The notes below the pieces were generated by a model. The model did no database searches. It was given only the letters and a program-made list of their open reading frames with translations, and was not told where the DNA came from. Made by a program: the position numbers and the translations under genes. This document shows, one piece after another, positions 10,365 through 18,942 of a DNA stretch of 64,000 bases. Position 1 is the first letter of the stretch. Every line of letters begins with the position of its first letter. The stretch is taken from positions 1,031,001 to 1,095,000 of the forward strand of contig NZ_CP014227.1 of assembly GCF_001553545.1 (NCBI RefSeq). Reading direction: 5' to 3'. Source of the stretch: Capnocytophaga haemolytica (lineage in GTDB: Bacteria > Bacteroidota > Bacteroidia > Flavobacteriales > Flavobacteriaceae).

Positions 10365-13103
10365 TTAGTAAACGTCGAGGGTACGTTCTTCATCAAAGCC
10401 ATCGGGGGTCTCGAATACTACGGTGTAGCGTCCTTTGGGCAAGTATGCATTGCCATCAGGAGCCGTAGGTATAAATATCTTTTGTAGGCTTTTTTCATAA
10501 GCTGTTTTTCCTTCTTCGGAAAGGGTAAGGTCATAGGGAATATAGTTAAAGCCTTTGTTTGTTTTAAAGGTAAACGACTGTAACTTGATGCGTCCCTTCA
10601 TTATGCGGACTTCTATTTTGAGGTTTTCCTTAGAGGCAAACCCATAGAAGTATACCGAAGGTTTTGCGGGCTCTTCCCATTGGCTCAGGGCATTTCCCCA
10701 ATTGCTGGAGTAGGCGATAGAGATAGGCGTCTCCAAAGGGTAGAAATCCTGTGAGGTGATAGCTACTTTAAGTTCCTGCATCATCTTAATAGAAGTGCGA
10801 TATACGCCATTACCCAAGCTGGTAGCATACATATCTCCAGAGGCTTCATCAATGTAGATGTCGCTAAAGCCTGTCTCGGGCAAACCTTTGGTGAAGGGTT
10901 GCCAGCTCTCACCTAAGTTGAACGAGATATAAAGCCCATTATCGGTGCCGAGGTAGAGCACTTGGCTGTTCTTAGGGTCTTCGCGTAGTACATTCACACG
11001 GCTTTGTGGCAGATTGGAGTGGATATCATTCCAGCTTTTGCCATTGTCATTACTCAGGAAGATAAAGGACTCAGTGTCATTCTCATCATTGCTTACTAAG
11101 GTGGCAATAACCCGATTGCGTTGATGCTTTGAAGCGATGAGGTTATTGACTTTAAGCGGGCGAGGGAAAGCATTGTATACCTGCTTCCACGATACACCAC
11201 CATTTTCGCTTGCGTAAATCATCCCGTCATCACTGCCCGTATAGAGCAAGCCAAACATAAATGGCGATTCGGCAATACTAGCAATGGTACCGTAAGCCTT
11301 GTTGCCCTGTTTGTTCCCATTGGTTACATCCTCAGAGATAGTACGCCAATTGCGCCCTTTATCCATTGAGATGTGGAGTTTATTGCTTCCTGCGTAGATG
11401 ATGTCTTTATTCTGCGGTGAGATGAGCAGTGGTGCTTTTTTGCCTAAGCGTAGAGGAGCCTTGTTTTCTCCATAGAAGAGGCTTCCTAAGGGGTAGAACT
11501 GTGCTCGTCCTTCGTCGTAAGTGCTAAAGTTGCCGTAATCTTGTGCGGCATAACTGTCGTTGCCAAAGAGGATGGCATTTAAGGGGATGCGTAGGCTGCT
11601 CCAGTGGGCATTTTCATTGTAGAGGGTGCCTTGTGTGCTTAGTAGATAAGGTATTTTTTTGGCTTTGTCGTAGTCAATACGGGTGAATGCCATAGCGCCC
11701 GCTACGTTCTTTGTAGCCCAGCTTTTTCCGCCATCATAGGATACCTCTAAGCCGTAGGCAGTAGTACAGAAGAGGGTGCCTTGCTGTTGGTAGATCTGAT
11801 AATAGGCGTTGTCAAGGTTCATTGGGCGCTTACTACGCCAGTTTTTCCCGCCATCGAAGCTCTCTAAGAGGGGGTAACCGCCTATCAAGAGGTGGTTTTT
11901 GTTTTGCAGGTCAACGCTGATGCCCCCAAAAAGGTCGCCGTTTTGGTAGTAGACGTCAGTGAGGGGTTGGGCATTAGTCTTCTGCCAAGAGGTACCGCCA
12001 TTGGTGCTCAGGTATACCTCAGCACCCACTACTTCTTGGGCGCTTACTCCGAGGTAATTCAACAGTCGGTCGGGCGAGGTGACGTCGGCGGCAATCATAT
12101 CTTTGAGGTTCTGAGCACGGTACTTTTTGTCGAGCCCCGTGTTGTAGAGGAATACGTTCAGGCGCTCATTGTCGAGGGCTAAAAAGTCGGGTTTGCTCAT
12201 ACCGTCGAAGTCTTGTGCGGAGAGATGTATTTTGCTTATTTTCTGTACGCTGTTGCTTGCTTCACGACGTTTGGTGCTGCGATTGTCCACGACGGCATAG
12301 AGGGTCTGGGCGTCGTAAGCGGTAAGCCCTATACGTCCGATAGTGTTACCTTTGAGGAAGCCGTTGTTAGAGACCTTCGACCAAGTGTTGCCGCTGTCGT
12401 CACTTTTGTAGATACCGCTCCCTGCGCCATAAGGTGAGAGGTCGGAGGGGGTGCTATTGATTTCCCAAGCAGCAGCGTAGAGGGTGTTGCCGCCAGCAGT
12501 GCTTATGATCTGGCTGATGCCTGTACGGGTGCCTATAAAGAGCTTCTGCGACCAAGTTTTGCCGCCATCGGTACTCTTGAAGATGCCGCGCTTTTCGTCG
12601 CCACGGTAGGTATTACCAAGTGCCCCTATGATGATCTCGTTGGGTTTCTGAGGGTTTATGACGATGGAGGTGATCTGCTGTACGGCTGCTAAGCCACTGA
12701 ACTGTACAGTTTTGCCCATATCTGTGGAGGTGAACAAGCCATAAGGGGTGGCTACACACAAGCGCTGTGAGTTCCAATCGACTGCTAAGGCACTGATACT
12801 GTGGGTGGGTAGGGTAGGACAGAGGGGGGTGAAAGTCTCGCCACCATTTCGGCTGAGCCACAGCCCGCTATCGGTAGGGGCAACGACTATTTCGGCGCTG
12901 TTTCTGGGGTTGATCGCCAATGCCTTGATGGTGTTGCCAATTTCTTTTACTTTGATAGGCTCGAAGGGGGTTTCTTTGACCCACGAGCTGGCTTTGATCT
13001 CTTCTTTTTGGCGGATAGCAAGGGGGAGTAGCTCTTGCCCGAAGGAGAGAGCAGTCATTGAAATACAGCAGCTTAGTGCTAAAAATTGTCTTTTCATATA
13101 CAT
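10365..13103 (-). CDS. Exported BNR / WD40-YVTN beta-propeller protein
   Basis: This is a 912-residue protein with an N-terminal signal peptide (KRQFLALSCCISMTALSFGQ). The start may be the Met at 13103 or the second Met at 13097. It has many BNR/Asp-box type motifs, such as FKSTDGGKTWSQ, YKSDDSGNTWSK and LSNDNGKSWND, spread over residues ~60-780, which predict two or more sortilin/VPS10-like or Ycf48-like beta propellers. The last ~130 residues form a beta-rich domain ending VVFETPDGFDEERTLDVY. No T9SS C-terminal sorting domain is seen, so it may stay in the periplasm or outer membrane. Asp-box propellers occur in sialidases and in protein-binding scaffolds; no sialidase arginine triad could be assigned, so an enzymatic role is not claimed. 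Confidence 0.8.
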   Translation of the reverse strand: MYMKRQFLALSCCISMTALSFGQELLPLAIRQKEEIKASSWVKETPFEPIKVKEIGNTIKALAINPRNSAEIVVAPTDSGLWLSRNGGETFTPLCPTLPTHSISALAVDWNSQRLCVATPYGLFTSTDMGKTVQFSGLAAVQQITSIVINPQKPNEIIIGALGNTYRGDEKRGIFKSTDGGKTWSQKLFIGTRTGISQIISTAGGNTLYAAAWEINSTPSDLSPYGAGSGIYKSDDSGNTWSKVSNNGFLKGNTIGRIGLTAYDAQTLYAVVDNRSTKRREASNSVQKISKIHLSAQDFDGMSKPDFLALDNERLNVFLYNTGLDKKYRAQNLKDMIAADVTSPDRLLNYLGVSAQEVVGAEVYLSTNGGTSWQKTNAQPLTDVYYQNGDLFGGISVDLQNKNHLLIGGYPLLESFDGGKNWRSKRPMNLDNAYYQIYQQQGTLFCTTAYGLEVSYDGGKSWATKNVAGAMAFTRIDYDKAKKIPYLLSTQGTLYNENAHWSSLRIPLNAILFGNDSYAAQDYGNFSTYDEGRAQFYPLGSLFYGENKAPLRLGKKAPLLISPQNKDIIYAGSNKLHISMDKGRNWRTISEDVTNGNKQGNKAYGTIASIAESPFMFGLLYTGSDDGMIYASENGGVSWKQVYNAFPRPLKVNNLIASKHQRNRVIATLVSNDENDTESFIFLSNDNGKSWNDIHSNLPQSRVNVLREDPKNSQVLYLGTDNGLYISFNLGESWQPFTKGLPETGFSDIYIDEASGDMYATSLGNGVYRTSIKMMQELKVAITSQDFYPLETPISIAYSSNWGNALSQWEEPAKPSVYFYGFASKENLKIEVRIMKGRIKLQSFTFKTNKGFNYIPYDLTLSEEGKTAYEKSLQKIFIPTAPDGNAYLPKGRYTVVFETPDGFDEERTLDVY

Positions 13104-13225
13104 AACTTTTTAAGCTAAAAAAGGTAGTAATGTCAGCGGAGGGTTCCGCGTAAGGATGTGCAAAATTACGACAAATAATTGAGTTTGGAAAATAAAAGTG
13201 AGGGGAATTTGCTTTTTTAGTGAGT

Positions 13226-13254
13226 AGATCCGTTACGGCTTCGTTTCGTGTTCG
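13226..13254 (+). repeat. 26-bp dispersed intergenic repeat, copy 2
   Basis: It reads TCCGTTACGGC then TTCGTTTCGTGTTCG on +. It aligns gap-free with copies at 5228-5256 (minus) and 21127-21154. Confidence 0.55.
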
Positions 13255-13389
13255 AATTTGTAGGGCTTGTATGAGGGTGTTTTTTTGTGGGGAATTTTTG
13301 GTGTATTTGTGTGATATTAAGGTAGGTAAGCAGTAGGGAGGGGAGGGGGGAGGAAAGTTGCTTTTGAATGATTTTGTAGAAAAAGTTTT

Positions 13390-13417
13390 TTTGTTTGAGA
13401 AAAAAGTAGTACTTTTG
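13390..13417 (+). promoter_or_regulatory. Promoter of tRNA-Arg
   Basis: A Bacteroidota -7 box TACTTTTG lies at 13410-13417, with TTTG motifs upstream at 13390-13397. It is 19 bp ahead of the tRNA 5' end. Confidence 0.6.
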
Positions 13418-13435
13418 CGGTCTATTAACTGTGGC

Positions 13436-13507
13436 GGTCTTGTAGTTCAACGGATAGAATAGAAGTTTCCTAAACTTTAGATCCAAGTTCGATTCTTGGC
13501 AAGACCA
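13436..13507 (+). tRNA. tRNA-Arg (anticodon CCT)
   Basis: The acceptor stem GGTCTTG at 13436-13442 pairs perfectly with CAAGACC at 13500-13506, and the discriminator is A13507. The anticodon arm GAAGT-TTCCTAA-ACTTT puts CCT at positions 34-36. The T arm is CCAAG-TTCGATT-CTTGG. The 3' CCA is not encoded. It would read AGG codons. Confidence 0.95.
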
Positions 13508-13602
13508 CGAGATGTTTTCTTAAAATTGGTGAAGGGTGTATATTGTAAGCCATTCATTATCAGCAAGTATTTTAATAAGGTATAAAATATTTTGTTAAAA
13601 TG

Positions 13603-13634
13603 TTTGTTTGGTATGGGGAATTGTTGTACTTTTG
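13603..13634 (+). promoter_or_regulatory. Promoter of the HU/SPOR gene
   Basis: TTTG at 13603-13606, 20 bp spacer, then TACTTTTG at 13627-13634. This fits the Bacteroidota -33/-7 consensus closely. Confidence 0.7.
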
Positions 13635-13683
13635 ACCGATAAAAGGAACGTTTGTAATTTACAATAATTTTAAAAGAAGAATT

Positions 13684-15117
13684 ATGAAAGACCTAAACAT
13701 CTATATCGAGGAATTGCTTTATAAGCACCAATGTGTGATTATCCCTAAGTTTGGTGCGTTTATATCGAACAGGAAGTCGGCGCAAATGTCTGATGATAAG
13801 ACTTTTGACCCTCCGAAGCGCGAATTGTCGTTCAACGCGAGTTTGGTTTCCAACGATGGTTTGCTGATTAAGTATATCTCTGAGCAGTCGGGGATTGACT
13901 ACAATTTAGTTGAGGATTACATCAATTTAGCTGTCGAAGGCTGGAAACGTATTCTTCAGCAGGAGCAGGCTTTGAACTTGGAGAATATAGGGGTTTTAAG
14001 GCAAACTACTGATGGTAGGATTACTTTTGAGCCTGATACGGATGTGAATTATCTTACGGATTCGTTTGGTATGGCGCCGTTTGTTCCTCACGAAGTGCCG
14101 AGTACGGCTACGATGCAGATTGAGGAAAACCAGGTGCGCCCTACGGTGAAGGAGGAGACTAAGTTGCCTCCTGTTGAGGAGGTGAAAGTGCCTGTGACTA
14201 ATATGGTTACGCCTGTAGAGGAGAAGAAGAAGAAAAGGGTTACGCCTCCGCCTCCAGTGAAGAAGGCGTCGAAGAGCAATCAGTATATTACGTATTCGGC
14301 GGTAGCGGCTGTGGGCTTGGCTATTTTGGCGTATGGGGCTTATTTGCTTTTCAGCGAACCTATAAAGGCTGACGGACAGGCGCTCGCCAATGAGTTTGCA
14401 TTTACCGACAATCAGATCGATGAGCGTGTAAATCAGAAGATTAGCGAGGCTACATTCTTTACTTCGCCAGAGCCTATGCCTGCGATTACGCTGAATTTGC
14501 CTAAGGTGAGAGGTGGCAAGACGAGTGCTGTGAAGGCTACGAATGCTGGGCAGCGACCTGAGAATGCGCCTCAACAGACGCCGACACATACTACTGCTAA
14601 GCCGCAAGGGACCCAAAGTGGGGCGCCTGTGAGAACAGAGCCTGCTCAGAAGGCTACGCCTGCTAAAGCGGAACCAGCTCAGAGGGTGGCTAATACGAAA
14701 CCAGAACCCGCTCAGAAGCCAGCGCCTGCTAAGGCAGAACCGGCTCAAAGAGTGGCTAATACACCTGCACAGAAGCCTGCACAACCTGCGCAACAGGCTA
14801 CACCAGCGGCTACTAAGCCAGCCAGTACGCCAGCGGCAAGTTCGGCTACTGTGGGTAAGTCGGCAGCGGCTTCTAAGAAATATCAGGTGATTGCGGGTGC
14901 CTTTAAGGAAGAGAAGAATGCCACTACGCGTGTGTTGCAGTTGCGTAAGTTGGGCTATAAGGATGCTTTTGTGCTGGGAATGAATGCCAAAGGGCTTTAT
15001 CAGGTGAGCTACGGTGGCTATGACAGTATGGATGAGGCGAAGCTGTTGCAGACTGAGGTGAAGGCTTCGAAGGAAGAGAAGAAGTTAGATGGGGGTTGGA
15101 TACTTACCCAGCCGTAA
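13684..15117 (+). CDS. HU-CCDC81-like and SPOR domain cell-envelope protein
   Basis: This 477-residue protein has an N-terminal HU-fold region of the CCDC81-type (residues ~1-130; YIEELLYKHQCVIIPKFGAFISNRKSA), a single transmembrane helix at about 200-228 (YSAVAAVGLAILAYGAYLLF), a long Ala/Pro/Lys-rich linker with repeated AKAEPAQRVANT-type units (about 300-395), and a C-terminal SPOR domain at about 400-477 (KKYQVIAGAFKEEKNATTRVLQL). SPOR domains bind denuded peptidoglycan, often at division sites. The topology therefore suggests a cytoplasmic HU-like head joined through the inner membrane to a periplasmic peptidoglycan sensor. This architecture is widespread in Bacteroidota, usually annotated only by its SPOR domain. 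It has its own consensus promoter. Confidence 0.88.
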   Translation: MKDLNIYIEELLYKHQCVIIPKFGAFISNRKSAQMSDDKTFDPPKRELSFNASLVSNDGLLIKYISEQSGIDYNLVEDYINLAVEGWKRILQQEQALNLENIGVLRQTTDGRITFEPDTDVNYLTDSFGMAPFVPHEVPSTATMQIEENQVRPTVKEETKLPPVEEVKVPVTNMVTPVEEKKKKRVTPPPPVKKASKSNQYITYSAVAAVGLAILAYGAYLLFSEPIKADGQALANEFAFTDNQIDERVNQKISEATFFTSPEPMPAITLNLPKVRGGKTSAVKATNAGQRPENAPQQTPTHTTAKPQGTQSGAPVRTEPAQKATPAKAEPAQRVANTKPEPAQKPAPAKAEPAQRVANTPAQKPAQPAQQATPAATKPASTPAASSATVGKSAAASKKYQVIAGAFKEEKNATTRVLQLRKLGYKDAFVLGMNAKGLYQVSYGGYDSMDEAKLLQTEVKASKEEKKLDGGWILTQP

Positions 15118-15136
15118 TTTTGGGGATAAGGTAGCT

Positions 15137-15670
15137 ATGAATATAGAAAGGAAGACACCTTCGCAATCGCGTACGATACTTACGGACTTGGTGCTAACGG
15201 GCGAGACGAACCACCTGAATAAGATGTTCGGTGGGGAGCTATTGGCTCGTATGGATAGGGCGGCAAGCATTGCTGCACAACGACACTCGAACCACGTAAC
15301 GGTAACGGCATCGGTGAACCACGTGGCTTTTAATCACAGTATTGATATGGGGAGTGTGGTGACGGTGGAGGCGATGATTTCGCGTGCTTTTTCGACTTCG
15401 ATGGAAGTGTACATAGATGTTTGGGTCGAGGATTTATTGGGTGATAGGGTGAAGGCCAACGAGGCTATATATACTTTTGTTGCTGTAGATGCAGAAGGGA
15501 AGCCTGTGAGGGTTCCTGAGCTTATCCCTGAGACGAGGATAGAGAAAGAGCGCTATGCAGGGGCGTTGCAACGCCGACAGTTGAGCTTAGTGCTGGCGGG
15601 TAAACTCAGTCCGCACGATGCTACGGAGCTTAAAGCGCTTTTTACAGAGTTGGATATCAAGAAAGGTTAA
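15137..15670 (+). CDS. Acyl-CoA thioesterase, hotdog fold
   Basis: The protein is 177 residues from the ATG at 15137. An upstream in-frame ATG at 15089 would overlap the SPOR gene by 29 bp and is less likely. It contains the 4HBT hotdog signature of the YciA/BACH-type acyl-CoA thioesterases (NHLNKMFGGELLARMDRAASIAA, with HVTVTASVNHVAFNHSI following). Such enzymes hydrolyse acyl-CoA to free acid and CoA in the cytoplasm. It lies just downstream of the SPOR gene and is followed by a hairpin terminator. The chain-length preference cannot be read from the sequence. Confidence 0.85.
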   Translation: MNIERKTPSQSRTILTDLVLTGETNHLNKMFGGELLARMDRAASIAAQRHSNHVTVTASVNHVAFNHSIDMGSVVTVEAMISRAFSTSMEVYIDVWVEDLLGDRVKANEAIYTFVAVDAEGKPVRVPELIPETRIEKERYAGALQRRQLSLVLAGKLSPHDATELKALFTELDIKKG

Positions 15671-15695
15671 TTTGTATTCATAAATTTAATTGGAG

Positions 15696-15717
15696 AACCG
15701 TCGTAGAGGCGGTTTTT
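15696..15717 (+). terminator. Terminator after thioesterase gene
   Basis: AACCGTC at 15696-15702 pairs with GGCGGTT at 15708-15714, with one G-T pair, followed by a T run. Confidence 0.7.
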
Positions 15718-15738
15718 CTTATAAAAGAGGAATGTGTT

Positions 15739-16392
15739 ATGACGTTATCAGAGGAGAATTACTTAAAGGCGATATTTCACTTGTACAGTGAGCACGAGGA
15801 GGAGGTGAATACGAATGCGATAGCGGAATGTATGAATACGAAGGCATCGTCGGTAACGGATATGCTTAAAAGACTTTCGGATAAGGGGTTGATCAACTAT
15901 GTGAAGTACCAAGGGGTAACCTTGACGCCTCAAGGGAGGCAGAAGGCGATAGCTATCATCCGTAAGCATAGGCTTTGGGAGGTGTTTTTGGTGGAGAAGC
16001 TGTCTTTTACTTGGGATGAGGTACACGAAATTGCAGAGGAGCTGGAGCATATAGAGTCGGATAAGCTCATAGATAGGTTGGATGCTTATCTTGATTACCC
16101 AAGTACTGACCCGCACGGCGACCCGATACCGAATAAAGAGGGGGTGTTTAGCACGACGCTTAAGACGCTGCTCAGTGAGCTCAATGCGGGGGATAAGGCG
16201 ATTTGTATGGCGGTAAAGAATACTTCAAAGGAGTTTTTGGTGTACCTTACTAAGATGGAGATTGCGCTGGGTGATACTCTTGAGGTGGTGACTAAGGAGG
16301 TGTTTGATAACTCTATGACTGTCAATCTACGCGGTAAGGAAATGACGCTCTCACCGATGGTTTGCCGAAATATTTATGTGCAGAAGAAATAG
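15739..16392 (+). CDS. DtxR/MntR-family metal-dependent transcriptional regulator
   Basis: This 217-residue protein starts with the winged-helix HTH of the DtxR family (LSEENYLKAIFHLY, then NTNAIAECMNTKASSVTDMLKRLSDKGL at ~25-53). The metal-binding dimerisation domain follows (RKHRLWEVFLVEKLSFTWDEVHEIAEELEHIES, ~73-107), and an SH3/FeoA-like domain sits at about 145-215. Family members sense Fe(II) or Mn(II) and repress metal uptake genes. The His, Glu and Cys/Asp positions of the metal site look intact in the second helix region. No metal transporter is adjacent, so its targets lie elsewhere. It is separated from the thioesterase by a terminator. Confidence 0.9.
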   Translation: MTLSEENYLKAIFHLYSEHEEEVNTNAIAECMNTKASSVTDMLKRLSDKGLINYVKYQGVTLTPQGRQKAIAIIRKHRLWEVFLVEKLSFTWDEVHEIAEELEHIESDKLIDRLDAYLDYPSTDPHGDPIPNKEGVFSTTLKTLLSELNAGDKAICMAVKNTSKEFLVYLTKMEIALGDTLEVVTKEVFDNSMTVNLRGKEMTLSPMVCRNIYVQKK

Positions 16393-16447
16393 CAGGTGAG
16401 TGGCTTGTGAGAAAAGAAGAATAATCCTATTAGAATAAGAGATAACG

Positions 16448-17233
16448 ATGAAAAGGTTTTACATACTATTATTTTCACTCCTATTGCTGACGGTGGGGTG
16501 TGTGCTGGCGGTGCATTTTCTGTGGAAAAGTGGTGCGCCTGAGTTTGAAATGCGGGAAATAGAGCGGAGCACAGCGGACTGTGAAGAGAACTGTTTGTCG
16601 GTAAATATCAACTACTTGTATTGCAAATCGCCAAGTAGCTTTGCTGAGAACTTCAATAAGGAGATGGAACTACAAGTGTCTAACTTTTTGTTGGGCAATA
16701 GGGAAGATACTTTGCAGGTAGAGGGGGTGAGCATAGAGAGTGCCTTAGAGAGCTTTATGACGGATTACAACAATATCCACGAGCATTTTCCTGATATTCC
16801 AGCATACGAACTGATGCTTAACGACTCGATAATGTTCAAGAATAGTAAGATGCTTACGGTGTTTTCTGACCGTTATTCATTTACTGGGGCGGCGAATGCA
16901 TTCCGCACAAAGGTGTTTACGCATTTTGACCTTTCCAATGGCGAGGTGATTACTAATGAGAATTTATTCACTGACGAGGCTAAAGTAGCGCAGATCGCTG
17001 AGAAGTATTTTAAGAGAGAGCAGGAAAACTTTGCTACGAAGACCTTAGATGAGAAGGGTTTTTGGTTTGAGGACGGGGTCTTTCATCTGCCGAAGAACAT
17101 CGGTATTGGGAAGGATTATCTGCATCTCTTTTACGAGCCTTTTGAGATTGCGGCATACGTGGATACGGCTTTCGAAGTGAAAGTGCCTATGAATGAGGTG
17201 CAACACTACTTAACTTTTTCGGATAAAAAGTAG
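16448..17233 (+). CDS. DUF3298/RsiV-like exported protein
   Basis: The 261-residue protein has an N-terminal hydrophobic signal or anchor segment (FYILLFSLLLLTVGCVLAVHFLW), with a Cys that could be a lipobox (TVGC). It is followed by a DUF4163-like region and a C-terminal DUF3298 domain (FDLSNGEVITNENLFTDEAKVAQIAEKYFKRE; FYEPFEIAAYVDTAFEVKVPM). The fold is shared with the sensor domain of the lysozyme-responsive anti-sigma factor RsiV. No sigma-factor-binding domain is present here, so it is an envelope protein of unknown role. Its stop is 2 bp before the start of the sulfonucleotide reductase gene, so they form an operon. Confidence 0.78.
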   Translation: MKRFYILLFSLLLLTVGCVLAVHFLWKSGAPEFEMREIERSTADCEENCLSVNINYLYCKSPSSFAENFNKEMELQVSNFLLGNREDTLQVEGVSIESALESFMTDYNNIHEHFPDIPAYELMLNDSIMFKNSKMLTVFSDRYSFTGAANAFRTKVFTHFDLSNGEVITNENLFTDEAKVAQIAEKYFKREQENFATKTLDEKGFWFEDGVFHLPKNIGIGKDYLHLFYEPFEIAAYVDTAFEVKVPMNEVQHYLTFSDKK

Positions 17234-17235
17234 CA

Positions 17236-17940
17236 ATGAGAGAACAATTAGAAGAACTATATCAGCAGGTTGCTGAGATGAATGAGGTGGAGGGCTTAGC
17301 CTTCTTAGCTGAGAAGTTTAAAGGAGAGATTGTGTTTTCAACCAGTTTTGGTTTGGAAGATCAGGCGATAACACATCTTATTTTGGCAAATCATATTCCT
17401 ATTGAGATTTTTACTTTGGAGACAGGGCGACTTTTCTACGAGACTTATTCGGTATGGGAATCAACCAATGAACGTTATAATACTCATATTACGCCTTACT
17501 ACCCTGATGCTAAGGCAATAGAAAAGCACGTGAAGGAGAATGGTGCGATGGCTTTTTACCGTTCGGTGGAGCTGAGAAAAGAATGTTGCCATATTCGTAA
17601 GGTAGAGCCTCTGAGTAGAGCACTGAAAGGCAATAAGGTATGGGTGACGGGAATTCGTGCAGAACAGTCGACAGCAAGACACGATTTGCCTATCTTGGAG
17701 TGGGATGATACGTATAAGTTATTCAAATATAACCCATTGCTACATTGGACGTTTGAGGATACGAAGGCTTTTATCAGGGAGTATAATATACCTTATAATG
17801 TGTTGCACGATAAAGGTTTTGTCAGCATTGGTTGTGCGCCTTGTACGCGTGCGATTAAAGAAGGTGAGGACTTCCGTGCTGGACGTTGGTGGTGGGAGAG
17901 TAATAGTAAGAAAGAGTGTGGGTTACACGAGCATAAGTAA
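17236..17940 (+). CDS. cysH: Phosphoadenylyl/adenylyl-sulfate reductase (4Fe-4S type)
   Basis: This 234-residue enzyme contains the PP-loop motif SFGLEDQ (37-43), the two Cys pairs C117-C118 and C200-xx-C203 that ligate a 4Fe-4S cluster in APS reductases, and the C-terminal catalytic ECGLH (C228). The presence of both Cys pairs argues for APS as substrate, or dual specificity, rather than the cluster-free PAPS enzyme. It reduces activated sulfate to sulfite in the cytoplasm with thioredoxin as donor. No other sulfate assimilation genes (cysD, cysN, cysI) are in this window. It is co-transcribed with the DUF3298 gene and ends at a strong terminator. Confidence 0.92.
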   Translation: MREQLEELYQQVAEMNEVEGLAFLAEKFKGEIVFSTSFGLEDQAITHLILANHIPIEIFTLETGRLFYETYSVWESTNERYNTHITPYYPDAKAIEKHVKENGAMAFYRSVELRKECCHIRKVEPLSRALKGNKVWVTGIRAEQSTARHDLPILEWDDTYKLFKYNPLLHWTFEDTKAFIREYNIPYNVLHDKGFVSIGCAPCTRAIKEGEDFRAGRWWWESNSKKECGLHEHK

Positions 17941-17965
17941 GCTATTGCACGGTATAGATACAGAG

Positions 17966-17999
17966 GAGGATTCAAGGGGCTACTTGAATCCTCTTTGTC
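17966..17999 (+). terminator. Terminator after cysH, overlapping the trmH-like stop
   Basis: GAGGATTCAAG at 17966-17976 pairs perfectly with CTTGAATCCTC at 17983-17993, followed by TTTGTCTTTTT. The loop carries the stop codon of the convergent methyltransferase gene. Confidence 0.85.
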
Positions 18000-18783
18000 T
18001 TTTTGCCTCAAATATGAGGATAGCAGCCGAGACGGAAACGTTCATAGAATCAATAACACCTGCCATTGGGATAATGATGTTCTGAGTGCTATTGTGAAGC
18101 CATTCCTCCGTAAGACCTTCATCCTCAGTGCCAACTACAATGGCACTTGCCTGTGTGAATGATATTTCATTATAAGGTTTAGAAGCCGAGAGGGCAGCGC
18201 AGTATATATCGATGTTTTTCTTTTGTAGGAACTGTATGATTTCAGTGGTAGTGCCTGTAGCAATTGGTGTGGTGAATACACAGCCTACACTGGAGCGGAT
18301 GATGTTGGGGTTGTACAGATCCGTTTTAGGGTTACCGATGAGCACTGCATCAACGCTTGCAGCATCGGCAGTACGCAAGAGGGCGCCTATATTGCCAGGT
18401 TTTTCAGGGGCTTCAGCCACTAATAGCAGTGGTTGTGGGTTGCTAAAATGTAGTGCTTCTAGAGGGTGCTGTTTGACTCTTGCTACGGCTATAACTCCCT
18501 CAGTTGAAGAGCGGTAGCTTAGTTTTTGGTAGACTTCTTTAGTGATGCGTATGTATTCTATCTTTTGATGAGAGTCTATAAGCAGCTGGTGTAGGCTTTC
18601 TTCTGAGAAGATCTCTTCGTAAAAGAGGATTGTATCAATGGTATAACCGCCTTTGAGGGCTAAGCTGATCTCACGGATGCCTTCAATGGTAAAAAGGCCT
18701 TCTTTCCTACGATTGCGTGACTTTTCGCTTAAGGCGACGAGCTGTTTTACAATGGGGTTTTGTAGACTGGTGATTTCTTTCAT
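17980..18783 (-). CDS. TrmH/SpoU family RNA 2'-O-methyltransferase
   Basis: This 267-residue protein has an N-terminal substrate-binding domain (KEITSLQNPIVKQLVALSEKSRNRRKEGLFTIEG split over residues 2-35) and the SPOUT fold with the three TrmH motifs: PEKPGNIGALLRTADAA (~130-147), AIVVGTEDEGLTEEW (~214-228) and IPMAGVIDSMNVSVSAAI (~238-255). The trefoil-knot methyltransferase uses S-adenosylmethionine to methylate ribose 2'-OH in rRNA or tRNA. The exact target nucleotide cannot be told from sequence. It runs convergently to cysH and shares a hairpin with it. Confidence 0.9.
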   Translation of the reverse strand: MKEITSLQNPIVKQLVALSEKSRNRRKEGLFTIEGIREISLALKGGYTIDTILFYEEIFSEESLHQLLIDSHQKIEYIRITKEVYQKLSYRSSTEGVIAVARVKQHPLEALHFSNPQPLLLVAEAPEKPGNIGALLRTADAASVDAVLIGNPKTDLYNPNIIRSSVGCVFTTPIATGTTTEIIQFLQKKNIDIYCAALSASKPYNEISFTQASAIVVGTEDEGLTEEWLHNSTQNIIIPMAGVIDSMNVSVSAAILIFEAKRQRGFK

Positions 18784-18890
18784 TAGAAGCTATTGTTCAG
18801 TGAGGTACGTTTTAATTATTGATAAAAAAGAGAGCACTTGTTCTGATATTAAGAAGTGTGCATTATAATTTTAAGATTTGCAGTATAAAG

Positions 18891-18937
18891 AAAGTCAGGA
18901 AGTAAGCACTTTCACAAGTGGGCTACTTTCTGACTTT
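18891..18937 (-). terminator. Terminator of the 65-residue protein gene
   Basis: AAAGTCAGGAAGTA at 18891-18904 pairs with TACTTTCTGACTTT at 18924-18937 over 14 bp with one G-T. A smaller CACTT/AAGTG stem lies inside the loop. On the minus strand it is followed by TTTCTTTATA. Confidence 0.75.
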
Positions 18938-18942
18938 TGTGC

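Larger units (their letters stand above)
13104..13435. other. Intergenic region between BNR gene and tRNA
   Basis: The stretch holds a minus-strand -7 box TAATTTTG (complement of 13161-13168) for the BNR gene, a small GCGGA/TCCGC hairpin at about 13136-13149 in its leader, a copy of the 26-bp dispersed repeat, and the tRNA promoter. No coding potential is credible. Confidence 0.6.

Noticed and set aside
10365..13103. Sialidase assignment for the BNR protein
   Set aside because: Asp-box motifs alone do not show sialidase activity; no arginine triad or FRIP motif was found.
13217..13486. 89-residue minus-strand ORF across the tRNA region
   Set aside because: It runs antisense through the tRNA-Arg gene and two promoters, with a low-complexity product; not a gene.
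13996..14793. 265-residue minus-strand ORF inside the HU/SPOR gene
   Set aside because: It is antisense to the Ala/Pro/Lys-rich linker, and its product is Arg/Leu/Ser-rich without any motif; a composition effect.
15089..15136. Earlier ATG for the thioesterase
   Set aside because: It overlaps the end of the SPOR gene and adds residues not typical of the hotdog family; the ATG at 15137 is preferred.
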